From positions 459,565-523,564 of the forward strand of contig JAPZUA010000001.1 of the NCBI GenBank assembly GCA_027532905.1: a DNA stretch of 64,000 bases. The letters run 5' to 3'. The notes below the pieces were generated by a model, which worked only from the letters and a program-made list of their open reading frames with translations, was not told the DNA's origin and searched no databases. Below, piece after piece: positions 1 through 9,037 of the stretch. Every line of letters begins with the position of its first letter. Positions within the stretch are counted from its first letter, which is position 1. A program made the position numbers and the translations under genes. The stretch comes from Magnetospirillum sp. (GTDB taxonomy: Bacteria > Pseudomonadota > Alphaproteobacteria > CACIAM-22H2).

Positions 1-996
1 CCAGGCCGCGAAGAGTTTGGCGGCGGCGGCGTTCTTCGCTGCCTTGGGCACGATCAGCGATTCGAACGCACCCGACCACCAGGGCCGGTCGAGGCTGCGC
101 AGTGGGAAGGGCACGCACGAGATGTGGTCCGCGATCGCCGGGTTCTCGTTGTTGACGTTGACGATGGCGCGGCCCGTGTACATGCACGTCGCCGACGTGC
201 CCTGGACATACGCGTTCAGCACGTCCGAAAAATCGTAGCGGTTGACGCCCGGCGGCATGAAGGGATGCATCTCCTTCAGGAACTCGAGTACCGCCACGGT
301 CGCGTCGGAATTGAAGACGACCGAATTGTCGGGCGCGATGATGCGCCCGCCCGCCTGGTACACGAGCGTCCAGGTGATGCTGTTGGTCATCGCGGTTTTG
401 CCGTACGGCATGGACGCGCCGTATTTGTCGCCCTTGGTGAGCCTGCGCGCGACGTTGACGAGCTGATCCCAGGTCTGCGGCGGGGCCAACCCCGCTTCGC
501 CGAGCAGATCCTTGCGGTACCAGAGGAGCGACACGCAGTTGTTCGAAGCGGGTACGGCGAAATAGGAGCCCTTGTCCTTGAACAGATTCTGGGCAGCCGG
601 CTCGATATCCGCCTCGCCGAGGGCGCGCACGACGTCGTCGACCGGCTGCAGCAGCCCCTGGCCGTACAGCGACACGGCGTTCTCGGAGGTGATCTGCATC
701 ACGAGATCGGGCACGTCGCCGCCCGCATAGGCGGCGGCAAGCTTGGGCCACAGATCGGTCTGCGAGACCGGCAGCACTTCGACCTTGATGTTGCGATTGA
801 CAGCCTCGAAGCCCTTGACCATGGCTTCGTAGGCTTTCATCTGCAGCGGTGCGCGCTGCAGCGTCATGGCGCGCAGCGTGACGGGCGCCTGGGCTTCGGC
901 TTCGGGGATGCGCCCGGCAAGCGACAGGGCAGCGGCAGCCCCCGCGGCCTTCAAGAGGGACCGGCGGTTGGGCGAAGCGATATCTTTTGCAGGCAT
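1..996 (-). CDS. ABC transporter substrate-binding protein (sugar type), 3' end cut by window edge
   Basis: The reading frame is open from ATG at 996 to the window edge, so the C-terminus is missing. The start MPAKDIASPNRRSLLKAAG carries a twin-arginine (Tat) motif, then an Ala-rich hydrophobic stretch ending near AEAQA. The mature part reads as a family-1 extracellular solute-binding protein: VKGFEAVNRNIKVEV, DLWPKLAAAYAGGDVPDLV, LLWYRKDLLGEAGL and PPQTWDQL are typical of sugar/polyol binding proteins. It would deliver a carbohydrate-like ligand to an inner-membrane ABC permease, presumably encoded beyond the left edge. The ligand cannot be told from sequence. Family assignment is confident; the Tat prediction is moderate. 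Confidence 0.85.
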   Translation of the reverse strand, partial: MPAKDIASPNRRSLLKAAGAAAALSLAGRIPEAEAQAPVTLRAMTLQRAPLQMKAYEAMVKGFEAVNRNIKVEVLPVSQTDLWPKLAAAYAGGDVPDLVMQITSENAVSLYGQGLLQPVDDVVRALGEADIEPAAQNLFKDKGSYFAVPASNNCVSLLWYRKDLLGEAGLAPPQTWDQLVNVARRLTKGDKYGASMPYGKTAMTNSITWTLVYQAGGRIIAPDNSVVFNSDATVAVLEFLKEMHPFMPPGVNRYDFSDVLNAYVQGTSATCMYTGRAIVNVNNENPAIADHISCVPFPLRSLDRPWWSGAFESLIVPKAAKNAAAAKLFAAW

Positions 997-1092
997 CGGC
1001 GCTCTCCATTTCCCAGAGGATCGACAGAGACGGCACGCCATTCGGCGCACCGGTCGGCACCTTTTGCAAGGCGATACTGTGGAATGTTGAGC

Positions 1093-1154
1093 AAAAAATG
1101 TGCCGGACCCGGCCCTGCCCCCCGCGTCAGCGGGCGCAAGACCTTGTCCGGCAC
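1093..1154 (-). terminator. Large intrinsic terminator downstream of ftsH
   Basis: Two 9-base arms, GTGCCGGAC (1100-1108) and GTCCGGCAC (1146-1154), enclose a second small hairpin, CCCGC-GTCA-GCGGG (1121-1134). Read on the minus strand the outer stem is followed by A and then six Ts. This fits a Rho-independent terminator for the ftsH operon, which ends at 1191. The long 37-base enclosed segment is unusual for a terminator. Confidence 0.6.
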
Positions 1155-1190
1155 CTAATACAATTCAATAAACCTGCGGAAACGACGCGC

Positions 1191-3125
1191 TCAAGCGCCC
1201 GGCTGCGGCTGCGGATCGAAGCCGCCGGCCGGCTTGGGACCGCCCGAGGACGGCACCGAGCCGCGCCGCCCGCCGGGCTTGGTCGAGGGCGGCGGATCGT
1301 CGGCGGTCGGGCGCACGATGGGCTCGCCGCGCAACAGCGCGTTGACCTCGTCGCCCGACAGCGTCTCGAACTCGAGCAGCGCTTTGGCGAGCTTGTGCAG
1401 ATCGTCCATGCGGCTGCCGAGCAGTTCGCGCGCGCGCACTTCGGCCGTTTCGATGATGCGGCGCACTTCCGAATCGATCGTCTCGGCCGTGGCTTCGGAC
1501 ATGTTCTGCGTCTGCGTGACCGAATGGCCCAGGAACACTTCCTGCTCGTTGGCCGAGTAACGCACGCGGCCGAGTTTTTCGGACATGCCGAATTCGGTCA
1601 CCATGCGCTTGGCCATGTTGGTGGCCATCTGGATGTCGCCCGACGCACCGGTCGTGACGTTTTCGGCCCCGAAGATAAGTTCTTCGGCCGTGCGCCCGCC
1701 GAACGCCATCACGAGCTTGGCTTCGATCTCGCGCTTGGACGTGGAGAGCTTGTCGCGCTCGGGCAGCATCATGGTGAGGCCCAAAGCGCGGCCGCGCGGA
1801 ATGATCGTGACCTTGTGCAACGGATCGTTGCCGGGCACCCAGATCGACAAGAGTGCATGCCCCGCCTCGTGATAGGCGGTCAGCTCCTTTTCCTTCTCGG
1901 TCATGACCATCGAGCGCCGCTCGGTGCCCATCATGACCTTGTCCTTGGCGTCTTCGAGCTCGGCCATCGTGACCACGCGCTTGCCGCGACGGGCCGCGAG
2001 CAGCGCAGCTTCGTTGATGAGGTTGGCGAGATCCGCCCCTGAGAAGCCCGGCGTGCCGCGCGCGATGACCTTGGCGTCCACGTCCGGCGCCATCGGCACT
2101 TTGCGCAAGTGCACGCGCAGGATCTTTTCGCGACCCAGCACGTCCGGATTCGGCACCACGACCTGGCGGTCGAAGCGACCCGGACGCAGCAAGGCCGGAT
2201 CGAGCACGTCGGGCCGGTTGGTGGCCGCGATCAGGATCACGCCCTCGTTTGCTTCGAAACCGTCCATTTCGACGAGCAGCTGGTTGAGCGTCTGCTCGCG
2301 CTCGTCGTTGCCGCCGCCGAGGCCGGCACCGCGATGGCGGCCGACCGCGTCGATTTCGTCGATGAAGATCAAGCAGGGTGCGTTTTTCTTGCCCTGCTCG
2401 AACATGTCGCGCACGCGGCTTGCGCCCACGCCGACGAACATTTCGACGAAGTCGGAGCCCGAGATGGTGAAAAACGGCACATTGGCTTCGCCCGCGATCG
2501 CGCGCGCCAGCAGCGTCTTGCCGGTACCCGGCGGGCCCACAAGCAGCACGCCCTTCGGGATCTTGCCGCCGAGACGCTGGAACTTCTGCGGATCGCGCAG
2601 GAACTCGACGATCTCCTCGAGCTCGCCCTTGGCTTCGTCGATGCCCGCAACGTCGTCGAACGTCACGCGGCCGACTTTTTCGGTGAGCAGGCGCGCCTTC
2701 GATTTGCCGAAGCCCATCGCACGGCCGCCGCCGCCCTGCATCTGGCGCATGAAGAAGACCCAGAGCCCGATCATGACCAGGAACGGCGCCCACGACACGA
2801 GGATCTGCAGCAACGGATGCATCGGCTCTTCGAGCGGTGCGGCCGAGAACGACACGGTGTTTTTCTGCAGGCGCTCGACGAGCGTGGGATCGTTGGGCGC
2901 GTAGGTCACGAAGCTGCGCCCGTCGGGCTGCAGATGGCCGCGCACCTGCGGGCCCGAGATCGTGACGTCGCGCACCTGCTGGCGATCGACGAGGTTGAGG
3001 AATTCCGAATACTGGATCTGAGTCGCCCCGCCGCGCGGGCTCGAGCCCTGGAACAGATTGAACAGCGCCACCAGCAGCAAGCCGATGATGACCCAGAGTG
3101 CGAGATTCTTGCCGAGATTGTTCAA
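1191..3125 (-). CDS. ftsH: ATP-dependent zinc metalloprotease FtsH
   Basis: FtsH is a membrane-bound AAA+ protease that extracts and degrades membrane and regulatory proteins. I choose a TTG start at 3125 ([18 protein letters not shown], 644 aa). AAGGGG lies 7 bases upstream, the TTG overlaps the tilS stop as TTGA, and it puts the first membrane helix at the N-terminus. The in-frame ATG at 3197 would add 24 unlikely residues inside tilS. Visible features: two membrane helices flanking a periplasmic domain, Walker A GPPGTGKT, Walker [13 protein letters not shown], the second region of homology [19 protein letters not shown], and the zinc site HEAGH. The tail is Pro/Gly-rich and ends PQPQPGA. 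Last gene of the tol-pal/tilS block. Confidence 0.97.
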   Translation of the reverse strand: MNNLGKNLALWVIIGLLLVALFNLFQGSSPRGGATQIQYSEFLNLVDRQQVRDVTISGPQVRGHLQPDGRSFVTYAPNDPTLVERLQKNTVSFSAAPLEEPMHPLLQILVSWAPFLVMIGLWVFFMRQMQGGGGRAMGFGKSKARLLTEKVGRVTFDDVAGIDEAKGELEEIVEFLRDPQKFQRLGGKIPKGVLLVGPPGTGKTLLARAIAGEANVPFFTISGSDFVEMFVGVGASRVRDMFEQGKKNAPCLIFIDEIDAVGRHRGAGLGGGNDEREQTLNQLLVEMDGFEANEGVILIAATNRPDVLDPALLRPGRFDRQVVVPNPDVLGREKILRVHLRKVPMAPDVDAKVIARGTPGFSGADLANLINEAALLAARRGKRVVTMAELEDAKDKVMMGTERRSMVMTEKEKELTAYHEAGHALLSIWVPGNDPLHKVTIIPRGRALGLTMMLPERDKLSTSKREIEAKLVMAFGGRTAEELIFGAENVTTGASGDIQMATNMAKRMVTEFGMSEKLGRVRYSANEQEVFLGHSVTQTQNMSEATAETIDSEVRRIIETAEVRARELLGSRMDDLHKLAKALLEFETLSGDEVNALLRGEPIVRPTADDPPPSTKPGGRRGSVPSSGGPKPAGGFDPQPQPGA

Positions 3126-4456
3126 CTTTTTGCCCCTTCGAGAGGTCGCTGGGGCCCCGGTCTGCCCAGGCCGCCCGCTACGAAAGCAGGGCCGCATAAA
3201 GCGTGCCGAGGCCAGAAACGAACAGCCACGGTATCAAGCCGATGGCCCTCGCGTCCATAAGAGAGGTGGGGGACGGCAAGCACCCCGTCAAGGTCTCGGA
3301 GCGCCGGCAGGCAACTGCGCGCGGCTGCAGGCACCGATTTTGCGGCTGCTGCGCGTAGTTTGCGCGGCAATTGCGCCCAGCCATGCGCGCCAAGAGCACC
3401 GATCTCAAGTCCTGCTGCAGTGCACGCAGCAGAAAATCGCCCGTCCCAGAATACCGTCTTCCCCGGTTCGAGCGGCAGCGATGCTTGGCACGCACGCGGT
3501 TCGCGCGCAACCAGCAAGCGTCCGTCGGGCTCGATGCGCAGACGACAATGGCCAAGCGTGCGCCCGCTTCTTCCCGGAGCCGCCGTTGCAAGTTCCTCCC
3601 ACACGGCGGCAAGTGCCGCGGGTGCGGGCGCGTAATCGTCGCCGCCGATGCACAGGATCGCGCGCGCCAACACGGCTTGCGTAAGCGCGGCATCGGCTTC
3701 GCGCAGCGCCGCACGGTCGAGCCACACGAAGCCGCCCGGTGCGACCGCCGCGGACCGTGCCGCCAAGCGCGCAAGATCGCGTTCGTGCTGCAAGCGCGTG
3801 CGGCTCGCAGCGTCGGAAAATTCGGGAAGCGATCCCGCCAGACGCAACCGCGCGCGCGTATAGCGCGGATCGCGGTTGGTCGGATCTTCGAGCCACGCGA
3901 GCCCGCGCGCCCGGCACAGCGCCAGCAGATATTCGTGCGCGCAACCAAGCAGGGGGCGCAAGATCCGCACGCCACGATCGGCGACGATCGCCGACATGCC
4001 GGCAAGCCCAAGCGGTCCCGATTTGCGCGCCGCCCGCATCGCGACCGTCTCGCGCTGGTCGTCGGCATGGTGGGCGAGCAGCAGATGGATCGCCCCCAAA
4101 CGCCGACACGCTGCGACCAGCAGATCGCGCCGTGCGGCACGGGCGGCCTGCGGCACGCCGTGCGCGGGCTTGGGCCCGGTCCACACAAGCGCTTCGAACG
4201 CGAGCCCGAGGGCAGCCGCGCGCGCGGCCAATTCCTGCGCCTGTGCGGCCGATTCCGTACGCAAGCCGTGGTCGACATGCAAGGCGACCACGCGCCCGCC
4301 GTGGGCGCGCGCAAAGCGGTCGGCAAGGCTCAGAAGGGCCGTGGAATCGCCGCCGCCGGACCAGCCGATTGCGAGCAAGGGGGCTGCTTCGAACGGCCCC
4401 AGGGCCGCGAGGGCCGCGTCGAACGAAGTTTGGTCGAGCGTGGCGCCTAGCTGCAC
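3122..4456 (-). CDS. tilS: tRNA(Ile)-lysidine synthetase TilS
   Basis: TilS converts C34 of the CAU anticodon of tRNA-Ile2 to lysidine with ATP and lysine. The PP-loop [10 protein letters not shown] is intact, followed by [11 protein letters not shown] and [10 protein letters not shown], both characteristic of TilS. The open frame runs further upstream, but homology begins near [14 protein letters not shown] therefore pick GTG at 4456 (444 aa), which overlaps the last codons of cpoB and suggests translational coupling. No strong ribosome site is visible, so the exact start is uncertain. The 3' end overlaps the TTG start of ftsH by 4 bases, the usual tilS-ftsH arrangement. A probable substrate tRNA is encoded at 50316-50388. 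Confidence 0.93.
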   Translation of the reverse strand: MQLGATLDQTSFDAALAALGPFEAAPLLAIGWSGGGDSTALLSLADRFARAHGGRVVALHVDHGLRTESAAQAQELAARAAALGLAFEALVWTGPKPAHGVPQAARAARRDLLVAACRRLGAIHLLLAHHADDQRETVAMRAARKSGPLGLAGMSAIVADRGVRILRPLLGCAHEYLLALCRARGLAWLEDPTNRDPRYTRARLRLAGSLPEFSDAASRTRLQHERDLARLAARSAAVAPGGFVWLDRAALREADAALTQAVLARAILCIGGDDYAPAPAALAAVWEELATAAPGRSGRTLGHCRLRIEPDGRLLVAREPRACQASLPLEPGKTVFWDGRFSAACTAAGLEIGALGAHGWAQLPRKLRAAAAKSVPAAARSCLPALRDLDGVLAVPHLSYGREGHRLDTVAVRFWPRHALCGPAFVAGGLGRPGPQRPLEGAKS

Positions 4457-5433
4457 TGCAAGCGCGTGCGCTCGCGCGTGGCGGCAATCTTGATCGATTG
4501 CGTGGCGTTGGGATAGCGCCGGTCGAGCTCGCCCAACGTGCCGCACGCATCCTGCTTGCGGTTGAGCTGGCCCAGCGACTGCCCGAGCCGCAGCAGCGCA
4601 TCGGGTGCCTTGGCGTTCTGCGGGAAGCGGCGGAATTGCTCGGCGAAAGCGCCGGCGGCGTTCGTCCAGTCGCGCCGCGCATAGAAGGTTTCGCCAAGCC
4701 AATACTGCGCATCGCCCGCGAGGCGATGGCTGCCGTTTGCCGTCACGAAGCTGCGCAGCGCCTGCTCGGCACCGCCGAAATCGCCGCGATCCTGCACCGC
4801 CTGCTGATAGAGGCCATAGGCGAATTCGTACTGCGTTTCTGGCGGCCCCGATGGCAACTGCACGGCCGCAGCGGCAGGTGCTGCCGCCGCCTGTGCCGGT
4901 TGCGGGGCCGCGGCGGGCGAGCCGGGGGTCAGCACAATGCGCTGCTGGCCCGGTGCGACGGCAGGAGCGGCGGGTGAAGCTGCGGGGGCTTGGGCGGCGG
5001 CGGGCGAAGCGGGTGCGGCCGCACCGGGCTGCTCGAGCTTGTTCAGGCGGAAATCGACGTCGCCGACGAGCTTGTCGAGACGTTGCGTCGCCTGCGCCAC
5101 GCGATTCAGAGCTTCTTCGAGGCGGCCGGTCAGATCGCGCATCTGGCCTTCGAGGGCCGAGATCCGCACTTCCGTCTGCTCGACGAAGCCCGAGGAAGGC
5201 TGCACGCCGGTGTTGGGCGACATCACGGGCGGGGAATTGGCGGCCGGAACGCCGCCTGTGGTGCCGCGCGCGAGATTGCGCTGCATCACGTCCATGTCGC
5301 GCTGCAGGCGATCCATGCGCTCGATCAGCGCGCGCGTGTCCTGGCCCGATTGGGCGTGGAGGGAAGGTGCGGGTGCTGTCAGCAGGGCGACGGCAAGGGC
5401 CGCACCCAGGAAGCGGAAGCTCAACATGCGCAA
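4447..5433 (-). CDS. cpoB: Tol-Pal system protein CpoB (YbgF)
   Basis: Periplasmic coordinator of peptidoglycan synthesis with Tol-mediated outer-membrane constriction. The 328-residue protein has a signal peptide (MRMLSFRFLGAALAVALLTA, cleavage near LHAQ) and an N-terminal coiled coil with heptads around LIERMDRLQRDMDVMQRNL and a second helix ending in DVDFRLNKLE. An Ala/Pro-rich linker of about 60 residues follows. The C-terminal TPR domain starts at YEFAYGLYQQAVQDRGDFGGAEQAL and includes DAQYWLGETFYARRDW, typical of YbgF. Encoded between pal and tilS. ATG at 5433 is used; ATG at 5427 is an alternative. Confidence 0.94.
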   Translation of the reverse strand: MRMLSFRFLGAALAVALLTAPAPSLHAQSGQDTRALIERMDRLQRDMDVMQRNLARGTTGGVPAANSPPVMSPNTGVQPSSGFVEQTEVRISALEGQMRDLTGRLEEALNRVAQATQRLDKLVGDVDFRLNKLEQPGAAAPASPAAAQAPAASPAAPAVAPGQQRIVLTPGSPAAAPQPAQAAAAPAAAAVQLPSGPPETQYEFAYGLYQQAVQDRGDFGGAEQALRSFVTANGSHRLAGDAQYWLGETFYARRDWTNAAGAFAEQFRRFPQNAKAPDALLRLGQSLGQLNRKQDACGTLGELDRRYPNATQSIKIAATRERTRLQCS

Positions 5434-5515
5434 GTCCCCGGAGTCGTGACGATAGGCGATTCTAGAGCGAGCGGCGGGCGAAAGAAAGCAGCCCCGCCGC
5501 CCGCCCGCGAAAAGC

Positions 5516-6067
5516 TCAATTGACCAGCATCACCGCGCGGCGATTCTGCGCCCACGCCTGCTCGGTCGAGCCGAGCACGGTCGGGCGTTCCTTGCCGAAC
5601 GACACGGTCGAGAGCCGGCGCGCTTCGATGCCCTGCGAGATCAGGAAATTGCGCGCAGCCGCCGCCCGGCGTTCGCCGAGGGCGAGGTTGTATTCGCGCG
5701 TCCCGCGCTCGTCGGCATGGCCTTCGATCGTGGCGGCCACGGTCGGGTTCTGGCGCAACCAGCCCGCCCAGCCTTCGACCGTGCGGCGCGCGTCGGTGCG
5801 CAGATCCGAGCGGTCGGAATCGAAGAAGATGCGGTCGCCGACGCGCTGGGCGAGATCTTCCTGGCTGCCGGGGCGCACGCCGCCGACATTGCCGGCATTG
5901 GCCGAGCCCACACCCGCACTGCCCACCGCAGGTGCATTAGCCACGGCCGGCACGCCGCCGCCCGATCCGCCCACGCCACCCGTGTTGGTGCCGGTCGTGT
6001 CGCACGCGCCCAACAGGGCGAGAGAAGCCGCAGCCGCCAGCAATTTGCCGCGCATGGAAATGGTCAT
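5516..6067 (-). CDS. pal: Peptidoglycan-associated lipoprotein Pal, second copy
   Basis: OmpA-type outer-membrane lipoprotein of the Tol-Pal complex, 183 aa. I use ATG at 6067, which has GGAGGA 9 bases upstream; the longer open frame is rejected. The lipobox LLGAC follows the hydrophobic core, then a Gly/Ala/Asn-rich linker. The OmpA domain has FFDSDRSDLRTDARRTV, the peptidoglycan-loop motif IEGHADERGTREYNLALG and the conserved ERRAAAARNFL. It is very close, in DNA as well as protein, to the pal copy at 6794-7303 (shared HADERGTREYN, QGIEARR and GKERP blocks), so the two are tandem duplicates. Either could serve as the TolB partner; this copy is nearer cpoB. Confidence 0.93.
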   Translation of the reverse strand: MTISMRGKLLAAAASLALLGACDTTGTNTGGVGGSGGGVPAVANAPAVGSAGVGSANAGNVGGVRPGSQEDLAQRVGDRIFFDSDRSDLRTDARRTVEGWAGWLRQNPTVAATIEGHADERGTREYNLALGERRAAAARNFLISQGIEARRLSTVSFGKERPTVLGSTEQAWAQNRRAVMLVN

Positions 6068-6238
6068 GGTCTTTGGTCCTCCGGGAAATGGCGCACGCCT
6101 TGTGCCGTGCGAATCGGGCGCGTTGCAATACCGAAGCACGCAAAAACGCACGGGGAGTCCGCAAGGTGGCGGACGTCTGCGTCGGCACGATGGCCTTTTT
6201 GCGGCTATTTCGCGGCCGAAAGCCTTATTCAGCGCACC

Positions 6239-6667
6239 CTATTCGACGCGCAGCACGACCCGACGCAAGAGCGCCGAGGCGCGCAATTCGCCCTCGAGCG
6301 GCGGTGCATTCTCCTGGCCGTAGGACAAGGCCGTGATGCGCGACAAGGCAACCCCGGCATCGGTCAAAAACGCCTGTACGGCCGCCGCGCGGCGCACGCC
6401 AAGGGCAAGATTGTAGTCGGGCGAGCCGACGAGATCGGTATGGCCCTCGACGACGATGCGCGCGTCCGGTGCGGCGTTGAGATGCGCCACCGCCTGGCCC
6501 AGCGTATCGCGTGCCACTTGCGTGATCGCCGCACTGTCCGGCTCGAAAAATACCAGATAGGCGCGTGCACCCGGCGGCGTTGCGGGCGGGCCTGCTGATT
6601 GGGTCGCCGTGCAGGCCGCCATTACGGCAGCGATCACGGCCAGGGCGCAGAGACGCAAGATTCGCAT
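6239..6667 (-). CDS. OmpA-family lipoprotein between the two pal genes
   Basis: 142-residue lipoprotein from ATG 6667, with signal MRILRLCALAVIAAVMAAC ending in a lipobox. The OmpA/MotB-type peptidoglycan-binding domain has YLVFFEPDSAAITQVARDTL, VVEGHTDLVGSPDYNLALGVRRA and LSYGQENAP. It uses GHTDLVGS where the two Pal copies have GHADERGT, so it is more diverged and more like free-standing OmpA lipoproteins. Being encoded inside the tol-pal block suggests an envelope-anchoring role, but its partner is unknown. A terminator hairpin lies upstream at 6708-6743, so it may be expressed below the level of pal. Confidence 0.88.
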   Translation of the reverse strand: MRILRLCALAVIAAVMAACTATQSAGPPATPPGARAYLVFFEPDSAAITQVARDTLGQAVAHLNAAPDARIVVEGHTDLVGSPDYNLALGVRRAAAVQAFLTDAGVALSRITALSYGQENAPPLEGELRASALLRRVVLRVE

Positions 6668-6707
6668 GGTCGGGATCCGCCAGGAAGACGAAGAAGAGAA
6701 ACGGGCA

Positions 6708-6743
6708 CAAAAACGCCCGCCCGGGCGCAAACCCGGACGGGCG
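6708..6743 (-). terminator. Intrinsic terminator inside the tol-pal block, after pal copy 1
   Basis: Arms CGCCCGCCCGGG (6714-6725) and CCCGGACGGGCG (6732-6743) pair with one mismatch around a 6-base loop. On the minus strand the stem is followed by TTTTTGTG. It sits between the pal copy ending at 6794 and the OmpA lipoprotein starting at 6667. It would end or attenuate tolB-pal transcription before the two extra lipoproteins, cpoB, tilS and ftsH. Confidence 0.7.
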
Positions 6744-6793
6744 CTTGTATCGACAATCTAAGCTTACCCGGGACGAAACCGTCCCGAGGCGGC

Positions 6794-7303
6794 TTAGTTG
6801 ACCTGCATCACGCCGCGGCGGTTCTGCGACCAGGCCGCTTCGTTCGAGCCGAGGACCGCGGGGCGTTCCTTGCCGTACGAGATCGTCGCCACGCGACGGG
6901 CTTCGATGCCCTGCGAGACGAGGAAGTTGCGGGCCGCCGTCGCACGGCGTTCGCCGAGGGCGATGTTGTATTCACGCGTGCCGCGCTCGTCGGCATGGCC
7001 TTCGATCGTCACGGTGACCTGCGGGTACTGGCGCAGCCAGGCAGCCCAACGCTCGACCGTACGGCGCGCTTCGGGGCGCAGTTCCGACTTGTCGTAGTCG
7101 TAGAAGACGCGGTCGCCGACATTCTGGACCAGATCTTCCTGCGAACCGGGGCGCGGGCCCGGGCGCGTCGCCGGTGCCGGAGCGGCGGCGGCGGGGGCCG
7201 CAGCAGCACCGGTGCTGCCGGTGGCGGCTTGGTTCTGCGGGGCGGTCTCGCACGCTGCGAGCAGAACAACTGCCGCGAGCGTGCCAATCAGCTTGAAGCG
7301 CAT
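6794..7303 (-). CDS. pal: Peptidoglycan-associated lipoprotein Pal, tolB-proximal copy
   Basis: 169-residue lipoprotein anchoring the outer membrane to peptidoglycan and binding TolB. Start ATG 7303 has GAGGAG about 10 bases upstream. Signal MRFKLIGTLAAVVLLAAC gives a clean lipobox, followed by an Ala/Pro linker. The OmpA domain carries VFYDYDKSELRPEARRTVERW, IEGHADERGTREYN and ALGERRATAARNFL, with the conserved C-terminal NRRGVMQVN. It is in the canonical place after tolB but separated from it by a 294-base gap with its own predicted promoter (7563-7591). A tandem copy lies at 5516-6067. Confidence 0.95.
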   Translation of the reverse strand: MRFKLIGTLAAVVLLAACETAPQNQAATGSTGAAAAPAAAAPAPATRPGPRPGSQEDLVQNVGDRVFYDYDKSELRPEARRTVERWAAWLRQYPQVTVTIEGHADERGTREYNIALGERRATAARNFLVSQGIEARRVATISYGKERPAVLGSNEAAWSQNRRGVMQVN

Positions 7304-7562
7304 CTTAAAGGAACTCCTCTTTCTTCCCTGAACCCCGCGCCGTCTCTACGACGGGGGCAACTTTGGACGGTGGTCGTCGGAGCGGAAACCGTCCCGACGG
7401 TGGCAATCATCGATGCCGACAACGGACCCTTGTGGCGCTTCGAGCGTTGCGTGTCTCGCGTCTATCGCAAAAACCATCGCAGGTCGATGGTCGTTTGCGC
7501 ATAGCTGCGGTGCAGCATCGCCCGCTTCGGATTTCGGAACCGGTCACGGCAAAACCGCGTGC

Positions 7563-7591
7563 AATATAGAAGCGCGAGCACGGGGAATCAA
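7563..7591 (-). promoter_or_regulatory. Sigma-70 promoter candidate for pal; the rest of the 7304-7597 gap is a long 5' leader
   Basis: On the minus strand, TTGATT (7586-7591) and TATATT (7563-7568) are separated by exactly 17 bases. Transcription would start near 7556, giving a leader of about 250 bases before the pal start at 7303. I see no gene in that leader, which contains several short GC-rich inverted repeats around the CGGTGG/CCGTCC motifs. It allows high pal expression independent of tolQRAB. Confidence 0.5.
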
Positions 7592-7597
7592 GCACTG

Positions 7598-8974
7598 TCA
7601 AGGCAGTAGCGGCGACCAGGCGGGGTCGGACCCATCGGCCGGCGTGAGGATCTCCCGCTCATTGTAACCCGTTAAATCAATTGAGAAAAGTCGTGCTCCA
7701 CCCCCTGCCCCACGGGCGTCGCTGGGACCCTGGCGAAAATACATCACTACGCGCCCATTCGGCGCCCAGGTCGGTCCTTCGACCAAAAAGGCGCGCGTGA
7801 GCAGCCGTTCGTCCTGCCCGTTGGGGCGCATGACGCCGATGTAGAATTCGCCCTCGGTTTGCTTCGTGAAGGCGATCAGATCGCCGCGCGGCGACCAGAC
7901 GGGCGTGGAATAGCGCCCGGTGCCGAAGCTGATGCGCTGCACGTTGTCGCCGCCGGCCGTCATCGTATACAATTGCTGCGTGCCGCCGCGATCGGAGTTG
8001 AAAACGATCTGGCGCGCGTCCGGCGAATAGGATGGCGACGTGTTGATCGACGGATGCTGCGTGATGCGCGCCTGCTGGCGCGTGCGCAGATCGAGCGTGT
8101 AGACGTCCGTGTTGCCCTGGGCCGACATCGACATCACCACGCGGTTGCCGTCCGGCGAAAAGCGCGGCGCGAACGTCATGCCCGGGAAGTCGCCCACCAC
8201 TTCGCGCTGGCCCGTGTCGATATTGTAGAGATAGACGCGCGGGCGCACGATGTTGGGATTGTTGGGCTGCGGCACGTAGGCAAGATACGTGATCTCCTGC
8301 GCCGTCGGCGAAAAGCGCGGCGTGAGAACGAGCTCACGGCCGTCGGTGAGGAACCGGTGGTTGGCGCCGTCCTGGTCCATGATGGCCAGGCGCTTCACGC
8401 GCCGCTGCTGCGGCCCCGATTCCGACACGTAGACGATGCGCGTGTCGAAATAGCCATCCTCGCCCGTCACGCGCTTGTAGACCGCGTCCGACACGATGTG
8501 CGCGATGCGGCGCCAATTGGCCGCCACAGTCGTGTAGACGCGGCCCTCCATCTGGCTTTCGGCGAACACATCCCACAGCCGGTATTCGACGCGCAAACGC
8601 CCGTCGCGCTGCGTCTCGACGCTGCCTTGCACAAGCAACGCGGCATTGATGCCGCGCCAATCGGGAAAGCGCGGGGCCGCACTGCGCATCTGCGCGGGCG
8701 TTTGGATATAGGCGCGTGGATCGATCGGGCGGAACAGACCCGAGCGGTCGAGATTGGCGGCAATGACCTTGGCCACCTCCGAACCCGTCGCCGCATCCGG
8801 CCCTTCGCCGAAGAATGGCGAGATCGCGGTGGGGACGGGATCGACACGTCCGCGCGTGATGTCGATTCGCACTTGGGCGGCCGCCGGAACGGCCGGTGCG
8901 AGAGCCGCCGCCGCAAGCCCGCCGAAAACGGCGCGGCGCGAGAGAGGGGGGAGAATTCGGTCGATTTTGGCCAT
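7598..8974 (-). CDS. tolB: Tol-Pal system beta-propeller protein TolB
   Basis: Periplasmic TolB links TolA to Pal. The 458-residue protein has the TolB N-terminal domain and a C-terminal six-bladed propeller with repeats such as [53 protein letters not shown] and [16 protein letters not shown]. The signal peptide begins [19 protein letters not shown]. The adjacent arginines before the hydrophobic core resemble a Tat motif, whereas E. coli TolB is a Sec substrate. Encoded after tolA with a 63-base gap. Confidence 0.96.
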   Translation of the reverse strand: MAKIDRILPPLSRRAVFGGLAAAALAPAVPAAAQVRIDITRGRVDPVPTAISPFFGEGPDAATGSEVAKVIAANLDRSGLFRPIDPRAYIQTPAQMRSAAPRFPDWRGINAALLVQGSVETQRDGRLRVEYRLWDVFAESQMEGRVYTTVAANWRRIAHIVSDAVYKRVTGEDGYFDTRIVYVSESGPQQRRVKRLAIMDQDGANHRFLTDGRELVLTPRFSPTAQEITYLAYVPQPNNPNIVRPRVYLYNIDTGQREVVGDFPGMTFAPRFSPDGNRVVMSMSAQGNTDVYTLDLRTRQQARITQHPSINTSPSYSPDARQIVFNSDRGGTQQLYTMTAGGDNVQRISFGTGRYSTPVWSPRGDLIAFTKQTEGEFYIGVMRPNGQDERLLTRAFLVEGPTWAPNGRVVMYFRQGPSDARGAGGGARLFSIDLTGYNEREILTPADGSDPAWSPLLP

Positions 8975-9037
8975 CGGGCGATTTCCAGACTGTTGCAGCG
9001 GAAGCTTGAAACGATAAAGCCTAAAACGATTCGGGGT

